Below are positions 6,445 through 12,542 of a stretch of DNA of 14,499 bases, in pieces. The DNA lies in assembly GCA_002256705.1 (NCBI GenBank), contig NQJI01000009.1:1-14499 (forward strand). Direction: 5' to 3'. The stretch is from Methylococcaceae bacterium NSM2-1. Its GTDB lineage: Bacteria; Pseudomonadota; Gammaproteobacteria; Methylococcales; Methylomonadaceae. The notes under the pieces are model-generated. The model had not been told where the DNA came from. It made no database searches and saw nothing but the letters and a program-made list of their open reading frames with translations. Within the stretch, counting starts at the first letter, position 1, and the number at the start of each line of letters is the position of its first letter. The position numbers were made by a program, and so were the translations under genes.

Positions 6445-7341
6445 GTGTTTGAATTAGCGGCTTTGGCGTATCTTGTCGATATGATTTTTGGTGAATTCCC
6501 CTGGAAACATCCGGTGGTATGGATGGGTGAATTTATTTCGGGATTTGAGCAGCGCTTTTATCGTGACCGGATTTTATCGGGTGCCTTATTGGTTATCAGT
6601 TTGTTAGTGCTGACCTTGCTGGTTAGCCTTACTCTTGTTTATCTGTGTGGATTGTTGCCGACGACAGGCCTGTCTTTAGCAGTATTAGCGGTGTTTGCAT
6701 CCACTGGACTCGCTATGAACATGCTGCATGCCAGTGTTGCTGAGTTATTGACAGCCGAACAACCCAAACAGGCTTTAAGTTTGCTGGTTAGCCGCGATAC
6801 CGAAGCGATGACGGAAACCGAAATGTATAAAGCCGCACTGGAAACCTGGGCCGAAAACCTCAGTGATGGTGTTATCGCGCCCCTGCTTTATTTGGTATTG
6901 TTCGGCTTGCCGGGGATTGCGGCTTATAAAGCCATCAATACGATGGATTCCATGATTGCCTATAAAACCGAGCGTTATTTTTATTTTGGCAAAACGGCCG
7001 CCATTGTCGACGATATAGCCAATTACCTGCCGGCACGACTGACGGCGTTATTGATTGTTTTATTGGCACAAGACAAACGTCTTGCCTGGCAGTGCTTATG
7101 GCGTGATGGTAATAAACTGGAAAGTCCCAATGCAGGTTTCCCGATTGCGGCAATGGCGGGTGCTTTGGGCGTTTCCTTGGGTGGCGATGCCTATTATCAT
7201 GGACAGCTAAAATATAAACCCGTATTAGGGTTGTCCATAAATCCAGTCAATAAAGCAGCGCTAGTCCAGGCATTAGCCATGAAAACAGATATTAATTTGA
7301 TAGTTCTGAGCGTATTAGCCGCAGGAGCTATGCTTACATGA
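6445..7341 (+). CDS. cbiB: Adenosylcobinamide-phosphate synthase
   Basis: A 298-residue inner-membrane protein that couples aminopropanol phosphate (from CobD) to adenosylcobyric acid, giving adenosylcobinamide phosphate. Family marks are the N-terminal ALAYLVDMIFGEFPWKHPVVWMG stretch and the strongly conserved central block ENLSDGVIAPLLY ... AYKAINTMDSM ... TERYFYFGKTAAIVDDIANYLPARL. Several hydrophobic helices are present, mainly near the N-terminus. The start is a judgement: GTG at 6445 has AGG about 6 nt upstream and lies 2 nt after the cbiP stop. An in-frame TTG at 6439, overlapping that stop, would add two residues but has no properly spaced ribosome binding site. The 3' end overlaps cobU as ATGA. 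Called cobD in Pseudomonas nomenclature. Confidence 0.93.
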   Translation: MFELAALAYLVDMIFGEFPWKHPVVWMGEFISGFEQRFYRDRILSGALLVISLLVLTLLVSLTLVYLCGLLPTTGLSLAVLAVFASTGLAMNMLHASVAELLTAEQPKQALSLLVSRDTEAMTETEMYKAALETWAENLSDGVIAPLLYLVLFGLPGIAAYKAINTMDSMIAYKTERYFYFGKTAAIVDDIANYLPARLTALLIVLLAQDKRLAWQCLWRDGNKLESPNAGFPIAAMAGALGVSLGGDAYYHGQLKYKPVLGLSINPVNKAALVQALAMKTDINLIVLSVLAAGAMLT

Positions 7342-7835
7342 AAACTCTGTTTATGGGAGGCGTAAAAAGCGGAAAATCGCGACTGGCGGAAGCTTATATA
7401 CTAGAGCAAAAAGGCACAGATAAACCTTACTATCTGGCAACGACCGAATTTTTTGATGATGAAATACAAGCTCGAGTGTACATTCATCAACAACGCCGTA
7501 AGGATTCTTTCATAACACTGGAAGAACCCATAAAACTGTTAGGTGCCCTGGAAAAATGTCAAAGTCCGGTATTGATTGAATGTGTGTCGGTGTGGCTAAA
7601 CAACCTGCTATATCACCAAATCCCTGAAGCTGATATTTTGCAGGAACTTGAAGCGGCGCTACGGTTACCCTGTGATATGGTTCTGGTACACAATGAAGTT
7701 GGATTAGGTGTAATTGCTGATAATCCGTTGGCACGCCAGTTTGTTGATTTATCCGGCAAAGCCGCGCAGTTAATGGGACAGTATTGTGATCAGGTGTTTT
7801 TTTGCAGTGCAGGGTTAAAGATGCGGATGAAGTAG
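7338..7835 (+). CDS. cobU: Bifunctional adenosylcobinamide kinase / adenosylcobinamide-phosphate guanylyltransferase
   Basis: A 165-residue enzyme that phosphorylates adenosylcobinamide and then transfers GMP, making the adenosylcobinamide-GDP used by CobS. The P-loop GGVKSGKS (7-14) is near the N-terminus. ARVYIHQQRR places His50 at the position of the guanylylated His46 of Salmonella CobU. The C-terminal NEVGLGVIADNPLARQFVD (119-137) is the CobU family block, with Ala in place of the usual Pro of GIVP. It is slightly shorter than typical members (about 170-185 residues), mainly by small gaps. It starts inside the cbiB stop (ATGA), so translational coupling is likely. It is the last gene of the cluster; no T-rich terminator follows, only a short hairpin at 7843-7857. 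Also known as cobP. Confidence 0.93.
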   Translation: MKTLFMGGVKSGKSRLAEAYILEQKGTDKPYYLATTEFFDDEIQARVYIHQQRRKDSFITLEEPIKLLGALEKCQSPVLIECVSVWLNNLLYHQIPEADILQELEAALRLPCDMVLVHNEVGLGVIADNPLARQFVDLSGKAAQLMGQYCDQVFFCSAGLKMRMK

Positions 7836-8194
7836 GATTGTATTGGAAGTGTTCCAAATCAGAAAAATATTCTATAAACCAAAAAACACAGTTGAGTGTT
7901 ATAGGATAAAGTGTGTTGTGTAGTTTCAATAACATCAAGAATTAGTTTCTCTTCATATATTGCATCCAACAACGAAGTAGACACAGTAGATTGGGTTAAC
8001 ACAAAGATCCTCGGTATTTACTAATCATTAACTGTTCAGATTCAATAAACGGATTTGTTCATTAACAATTTCGACAATCGCGCTACATTTATAATGTAGC
8101 TTGAATCCGTCTTTACTTTATAAAAATTCTTTATTCGCGTCATAACTTTCCACAATGGATTTCAGTGTTTCCTCGTTTTTAACGTGGTACACGA
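7836..8194. other. Convergent intergenic region with two small hairpins
   Basis: A 359-nt AT-rich spacer between the ends of cobU (plus) and the transglycosylase gene (minus). It holds TTGGAA-GTG-TTCCAA (7843-7857) and GCTACATT-TAT-AATGTAGC (8082-8100, an 8-bp perfect stem). Neither is followed by a T tract on either strand, so neither is a standard rho-independent terminator. No supported ORF was found. Confidence 0.6.
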
Positions 8195-10045
8195 TTATAT
8201 GTTTTTCTTTACTCGTTTTGGGTCGGAGTTCAAGTCAACAGGTGAGATGCCAGATTGGTTTACTATGCGAGGCGTAGTTTGGCTGGTATCCAGATTGAGT
8301 GATAAGAACGGGTCAGAGACTGTTACTAAATCACTTCCTTTGGTTAATGAAATGTCAGTAAGCAGGGATAATACGGTTTTTTGTTCATCAATTGTGGACA
8401 AGGCTCTTCTTTTCAAGGGTGCATGGGTTGCTGTTAACGCCGTAGATTTATTCAGGAATTGAGCAATACTGGCCAGTCGCTGATGCAATTGATTGGCGTT
8501 AGTGGCCGGCATGAGAAAGGTAAACGGTCCATCTGCTGCTAATTTAGGATTGAGATATCCTGGATTAAGGCGACTGAATTGCTCATAACTGAGATTGGCA
8601 AGCTGGGCGACCTCCTTAAAATCTTTATCAGCCAAGTATTCAATATCATGTTTACGATCGATTTTGACTTTAACGAAATAGGGCTCGTTTCTGACCGGAG
8701 CAAGTTTCAATCCATGGGCGGCAGGGTTGGAAAATATGCTGGATAATGCCAGGAAACGGGGGACGTACTCCTGTGTTTCTTCAGGTAAGCGCAAAGACCA
8801 GTAATCAGTGTCAAGGCCAGCAGCGATGTTGTGACTAATGGCATTATCCACTACTCCCAGACCACAGTTGTATGCAGCGAGGGCAAGCAGCCAGTCGCCA
8901 TTGAAATGCTGTTTTAGGAAAGACAAATAGCGTATTGCGGCTTCAGTAGAGGCGGCGATATCAAGTCTGGCATCATAATGATCACTTTGATGCAAGTCGA
9001 AATCATGGCCCGTGCTTGGAATGAATTGCCAGAGTCCGGCAGCGCTTTTGGGCGATAGCGCAGTTGGCTGGTAGGCGCTCTCTACAATAGGTAATAAAGC
9101 CAGTTCGTAAGGTAATTTATGTTTACCAAGGCTCTCGACTATGTGATAAAGATAAGGGCGTGCACGTTCAGCGACTTGATGCAGATAATCACGGTGTTGA
9201 CTGTACCAAACAATATGTTTATTGACTCGTTCATACTTAATCGCTTCCCTGGTATGGTGTGGCATTAGGCCAGCTAAACCTTGCTCACCGAGCTCAGAAG
9301 AGTAGGGTGCAACTGCTGATTTATCCAAACGATTCGTTTTAACGGGTTTTGCCAGTGACGAGGTGTCACTGATAAGCGGTTCTGTGGGGATTTTAAAGTC
9401 AAGTTTGTGCAGCTTCTGATGGGGCTCAATACGCGTACGGAGTCGCGTTTGTACGGCAGCAATTCCATACAGGTTGCTGTTTTTTGACTCATATAATCGC
9501 TCTTGCAGAGCTGCATTCTTGCGGATTCTTGAAGAGATAATGGAGTTAAGCTTAAGACGACCATTGGGAGTATAGTTGGGCGCAGAAGCTGTTATCGGCA
9601 GTCTGGTTTTTTGGAGAGCAAGTATTCGTTCCGATCGAGTTCTTGCAGAGAGAGGTGACGCTTCACTTGGACCGGCATCTGAGGAATTAATTGGGTTAGG
9701 ATGGAGGCCAATACGTGTATGGAGACGTGTCTGAATAACTGATGACTCGGATAAGATATTGTTTTTTGCGAGGGCTTGATCCGGCAGAGTCCGGACCGGG
9801 CTTGGGCGGGGGATTTGCATGCCTGAACGAATGCGCTCCCAAACGTTGCCAGGATTTCGCAAGCTCTTTTGCTTAACGGGAAGCAAGCGGGGATGTTTAC
9901 TTTTTCCTCGTAAGCGGGTTGCATGTCCGCGCTGGAGGTTATTTTTATTTGTTTTCGTGTCCATAGTGGCAGCCGAAATCTCAGTAGATTGGGCCACCAA
10001 AGACAAGCCAACTAGAATATTTAACACTAAAACTAATAGTCGCAT
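8195..10045 (-). CDS. MltD-like lytic transglycosylase with a large basic insertion
   Basis: A 616-residue envelope protein. Residues 1-26 form a signal peptide (MRLLVLVLNILVGLSLVAQS, cleavage likely after ISA) with no lipobox cysteine, unlike lipoprotein MltD of E. coli. VWERIRSGM (68-76) matches the conserved MltD N-terminal box. The next box, WYSQHRDYL (280-288), normally follows within a few tens of residues; here about 190 Arg/Ser/Leu-rich residues intervene and contain an internal repeat (103-119 and 198-214). The SLT (GH23) catalytic domain follows, with Glu322 in LLPIVESAYQP, SAAGLWQFIPSTG (334-346) and AYNCGLG (391-397, Leu where Glu is usual). The MltD-type extension EPYFVKV...LNPGYLNP runs to about 525. 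The C-terminal ~90 residues show no LysM repeats. Such enzymes cleave peptidoglycan glycan strands to 1,6-anhydro-muropeptides. A GAAAAGG ribosome binding site precedes ATG 10045. Confidence 0.88.
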   Translation of the reverse strand: MRLLVLVLNILVGLSLVAQSTEISAATMDTKTNKNNLQRGHATRLRGKSKHPRLLPVKQKSLRNPGNVWERIRSGMQIPRPSPVRTLPDQALAKNNILSESSVIQTRLHTRIGLHPNPINSSDAGPSEASPLSARTRSERILALQKTRLPITASAPNYTPNGRLKLNSIISSRIRKNAALQERLYESKNSNLYGIAAVQTRLRTRIEPHQKLHKLDFKIPTEPLISDTSSLAKPVKTNRLDKSAVAPYSSELGEQGLAGLMPHHTREAIKYERVNKHIVWYSQHRDYLHQVAERARPYLYHIVESLGKHKLPYELALLPIVESAYQPTALSPKSAAGLWQFIPSTGHDFDLHQSDHYDARLDIAASTEAAIRYLSFLKQHFNGDWLLALAAYNCGLGVVDNAISHNIAAGLDTDYWSLRLPEETQEYVPRFLALSSIFSNPAAHGLKLAPVRNEPYFVKVKIDRKHDIEYLADKDFKEVAQLANLSYEQFSRLNPGYLNPKLAADGPFTFLMPATNANQLHQRLASIAQFLNKSTALTATHAPLKRRALSTIDEQKTVLSLLTDISLTKGSDLVTVSDPFLSLNLDTSQTTPRIVNQSGISPVDLNSDPKRVKKNI

Positions 10046-10405
10046 TATATACCTTTTCTATGTCCGGTTTATTTGATAATAACCCGGAATTTAATGGATG
10101 CACATGCTTGTGATGCAAAAAAACAGAAGCAGTAATCAAATCTTTCCAAAGATTATTGAGTCACACACCACAGTCAACAAATTTCTGACTAGAGAGCTTC
10201 AAATCTCAGTTGTATCATCAAAAATTCCTTTCGCCCTGATTTATAGAAGGGTAAACGGGTTTTAGATTACACAACCGAATGGGTGAGGCCGTTTGCAAAC
10301 TGCATCAACTGGAAAATTTAGGTTAATTTAGTTTTAATAATGTACCCTTTTTAGTTTAAATCCGGTATTAAAAGTTTCATTCTTGTCATGGTAATCCAGT
10401 TAAGC

Positions 10406-10462
10406 CGGCCAACCTGGGGATCATAAGCAAGTGAGTTCCCGTCAACGCATGCCGTTTTTTTT
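10406..10462 (+). ncRNA. Candidate structured RNA end / terminator hairpin with T8
   Basis: CGGC (10406-10409) pairs with GCCG (10451-10454). Inside, GGGGA (10416-10420) pairs with TTCCC (10436-10440), and eight T follow at once (10455-10462). A stem closing directly onto a T8 tract is the form of an intrinsic terminator on the plus strand. No plus-strand gene precedes it: the neighbour is the divergent minus-strand transglycosylase. It may therefore end a small RNA or an attenuated leader. The internal loop weakens the stem, and no known RNA family was recognised. Confidence 0.35.
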
Positions 10463-10596
10463 ATTCAATATTGGGCACTTTCAACTGAGGGATTTGTCCC
10501 ATTAGATGATTTTAACCCTTTAGCGTGTCTCGTATATTGCTTAAACTGTCTTTTATCTATCTGTTTGAACCTATATTTCTACTGTGGAGTTACATT

Positions 10597-10665
10597 ATGA
10601 CCATAAAAACAGGTAGTTACTTCAAAAGGGTGAGGAATGTGCTTTTGGTTGAGCTATGGCTTTGA
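10597..10665 (+). CDS. Possible 22-residue small ORF
   Basis: ATG at 10597 opens a frame of 22 codons ending in TGA (10663-10665): MTIKTGSYFKRVRNVLLVELWL. A GGAG Shine-Dalgarno ends 7 nt upstream, better than that of most genes in the window. The peptide has a basic middle (KRVR) followed by a hydrophobic tail. It could be a leader peptide, a small membrane peptide or chance. It lies ~180 nt before rimO and just downstream of the T8 hairpin. Confidence 0.25.
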   Translation: MTIKTGSYFKRVRNVLLVELWL

Positions 10666-10842
10666 TTATCCGACAACCCCTTAAAGTGATAAAATGATAA
10701 TTTTAACGTATCAATAAAACAAGTTTCAACAGTTAGTCAATAGTTGACGATCGCGAGACAGCGCTGCCATGAACTGGGCAGATTGTGCAATCACAATTAT
10801 CTAAAGAATAACCCCCTTTACCTCTATATCTTACTCATATTT

Positions 10843-12156
10843 ATGACAAAAATCCCCACCGTCGGCTTTATTAGTTTGGGCTGCCCTAAAGCGCTAGTTG
10901 ATAGCGAAAGAATTTTAACTCAGCTTCGTTCAGAGGGTTATGACATTTCACCGACCTACCGAGACGCCGATTTGGTGGTTGTTAACACTTGCGGCTTTAT
11001 TGATGCCGCGGTAGAGGAATCCCTGGACAGTATTGGCGAGGCTTTGGCTGAAAACGGTAAAGTGATCGTTACCGGCTGTTTAGGGGCCAGAGAAGATGAA
11101 ATCAGGGCGCGTCATCCCCAAGTTTTGAAGGTGACGGGTGCGCATGCTTTAGAAGAAGTCGTGGCTTCGGTACATGAGCATTTGCCGCCCCGGCATGATC
11201 CTTTTACCAGTCTCTTGCCACCGCAAGGGATAAAATTGACGCCTAATCACTATGCCTATTTAAAAATTTCCGAGGGCTGTAATCATCGCTGTACATTCTG
11301 CATTATCCCCTCAATGCGAGGTGATCTCGTCAGTAGACCCGTTGATGATGTTATGCGGGAAGCTGAACGCCTGGCGAATGCGGGAGTAAAAGAACTATTA
11401 GTGGTTTCGCAAGATACCAGTGCTTATGGTTTGGATTTAAAGTATCAAAGCCGGGACTGGAAAGGGCATTCTGTTAAAACGCGCTTTTATGATTTAGCCG
11501 AGGCTTTGGGCGATTTGGGTATCTGGGTACGTATGCACTATGTTTACCCCTATCCTCATGTCGACGACGTGATTCCATTAATGGCGGAAGGGAAGATCCT
11601 GCCTTATCTCGATATTCCTTTTCAACATGCCAATAGCCGTATTCTTAAATTGATGAAACGTCCGGCGGCCAGCCAGAATAATCTGGAAAGAATTAAGGCA
11701 TGGCGGGAAATCTGTCCTGATATAACTTTACGCAGCACTTTTATTGTCGGGTTTCCGGGAGAAACTGAACAGGACTTTGAGCAATTACTGCAATTTATGA
11801 CTGAGGCGCAGCTTGATAGGGTCGGCTGTTTTGCATATTCTCCTGTAAAAGGAGCCGTTGCCAATGATTTGCCGGATTTAGTTGCCGAAGAAGTCAAACA
11901 AGAGCGTTTGGCTCGTTTTATGGCACATCAGGCCGAGATTAGTGCTGCGCGTTTACAGCAACGGATAGGCAGAATTGAAACTGTCTTGATTGATGAGGTC
12001 GTCGAAGAGGGTGCGGTTGCCAGAAGCAAAGCCGACGCGCCGGAAATTGATGGGCAGGTCTTTATTGATGGCGCTACACACCTTAAAGCCGGCGATTTTG
12101 TCGATGTTGAGCTGGAAGAAGCAGATGAATATGACTTGTGGGGGCGACTGGTATAG
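10843..12156 (+). CDS. rimO: Ribosomal protein S12 methylthiotransferase RimO
   Basis: A 437-residue radical-SAM enzyme that adds a methylthio group to the conserved aspartate of ribosomal protein S12 (Asp88 or Asp89 by numbering). The N-terminal UPF0004 domain holds the auxiliary [4Fe-4S] ligands Cys14 ([10 protein letters not shown]), Cys50 (VNTCGFI) and Cys79 (VTGCLGAR). The radical-SAM cluster ligands are Cys146, Cys150 and Cys153 in [28 protein letters not shown] is also conserved, and the C-terminal ~65 residues form the TRAM domain. [12 protein letters not shown] and [10 protein letters not shown] distinguish it from the tRNA-modifying MiaB. The frame is open from TTG 10744, but ATG 10843 matches the family start and length. 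No Shine-Dalgarno is visible before it, which is unusual. A bidirectional terminator lies ~95 nt downstream. Confidence 0.96.
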   Translation: MTKIPTVGFISLGCPKALVDSERILTQLRSEGYDISPTYRDADLVVVNTCGFIDAAVEESLDSIGEALAENGKVIVTGCLGAREDEIRARHPQVLKVTGAHALEEVVASVHEHLPPRHDPFTSLLPPQGIKLTPNHYAYLKISEGCNHRCTFCIIPSMRGDLVSRPVDDVMREAERLANAGVKELLVVSQDTSAYGLDLKYQSRDWKGHSVKTRFYDLAEALGDLGIWVRMHYVYPYPHVDDVIPLMAEGKILPYLDIPFQHANSRILKLMKRPAASQNNLERIKAWREICPDITLRSTFIVGFPGETEQDFEQLLQFMTEAQLDRVGCFAYSPVKGAVANDLPDLVAEEVKQERLARFMAHQAEISAARLQQRIGRIETVLIDEVVEEGAVARSKADAPEIDGQVFIDGATHLKAGDFVDVELEEADEYDLWGRLV

Positions 12157-12249
12157 CGCTCTTTGGGCATTCTTTACCGTGAAAATTCAGCTTTCATATT
12201 GAGGGCGAGAAGCTTTTTACATGCTCGTCAATATGTAAGTGTTATAAAC

Positions 12250-12279
12250 AAAAAACCCAGCGGTAAGGCTGGGTTTTTT
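12250..12279. terminator. Bidirectional rho-independent terminator
   Basis: ACCCAGC (12255-12261) pairs with GCTGGGT (12268-12274) around a 6-nt loop, flanked by A6 on the left and T6 on the right. It reads as an intrinsic terminator on both strands, ending rimO on the plus strand and the small lipoprotein gene on the minus strand. Confidence 0.92.
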
Positions 12280-12299
12280 GGTGTTACAAAGTAATCTGT

Positions 12300-12413
12300 T
12301 TATAGTGCAATAGAACTAGAAACTTTTTGCTTTGATTCATCTGGGTTATCGATGCAGCCAGATAAGCCAACAACCATTACTGCCATAGCTAAAAGTGCTA
12401 AGATTTTTTTCAT
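12300..12413 (-). CDS. Small lipoprotein of 37 residues, function unknown
   Basis: ATG at 12413 opens a 37-codon frame ending in TAA (12300-12302). It starts MKKILALLAMAVMVVGLSGC, a signal peptide of two lysines and a hydrophobic core ending in the lipobox LSGC with Cys20 as the lipidated residue. Only 17 polar residues follow (IDNPDESKQKVSSSIAL), with Ile and Asp after the cysteine. Asp at position +2 would favour inner-membrane retention in E. coli, but here Ile is +2 and Asp +3, so outer-membrane sorting is likelier. GGAGGA lies 7 nt upstream, the best ribosome binding site in the window. A promoter stands upstream and a terminator downstream, so it is a complete single-gene unit. Size and form recall entericidin-like peptides, but no sequence match was recognised and no role is proposed. 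Confidence 0.82.
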   Translation of the reverse strand: MKKILALLAMAVMVVGLSGCIDNPDESKQKVSSSIAL

Positions 12414-12441
12414 AATAATATCCTCCAAAGGGGTTTAAATT

Positions 12442-12470
12442 ATTTTATTTATTGTGCGCCAATTTGTAAA
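12442..12470 (-). promoter_or_regulatory. Sigma-70 promoter of the small lipoprotein gene
   Basis: On the minus strand TTTACA (12470-12465) and TAAAAT (12447-12442) are 17 nt apart, each one mismatch from consensus. The start would fall near 12435, giving a leader of about 22 nt that contains the GGAGGA site (12426-12421). Confidence 0.65.
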
Positions 12471-12542
12471 AAAGCACAGACAATTTATATCATGACTGGA
12501 ATGATGATGCAATACTAAAAGTAGTTTAGTCATCTGGAGCGC

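Larger units (their letters stand above)
10046..10842. other. Long non-coding region between the transglycosylase gene and rimO
   Basis: About 800 nt between divergent genes. It contains an inverted repeat just upstream of the transglycosylase ribosome binding site (TCCGGTT 10063-10069 with AACCCGGA 10081-10088), a perfect GTTTGCAAAC palindrome (10291-10300), a hairpin with a T8 tract near 10406-10462 and a 22-codon ORF at 10597-10665, the last two listed separately. No long ORF and no strong consensus promoter was found. Confidence 0.6.

Noticed and set aside
7843..7857. Hairpin after cobU as a rho-independent terminator
   Set aside because: It has only a 6-bp stem and is followed by ATCAGAAAAA rather than T residues.
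8082..8100. Perfect 8-bp hairpin as terminator of the transglycosylase gene
   Set aside because: No T tract follows on the minus strand. It may be a stray palindrome.
9274..10011. Overlapping minus-strand frames of 96 and 139 codons within the transglycosylase insertion
   Set aside because: They are out-of-frame shadows; the main frame is continuous from signal peptide to catalytic domain. They do not indicate a frameshift.
10782..10798. ATTGTG...CACAAT inverted repeat before rimO as a CRP-like site
   Set aside because: Spacing and core do not match TGTGA-N6-TCACA, and no promoter was located nearby.
10744..10842. N-terminal extension of RimO from TTG 10744
   Set aside because: Family members start at the [16 protein letters not shown] equivalent, and the extension resembles translated non-coding sequence.
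12216..12237. TTACAT/ATGTAA hairpin between rimO and the terminator
   Set aside because: It is short and AT-rich with a 10-nt loop; the strong terminator at 12250-12279 explains transcript ending.
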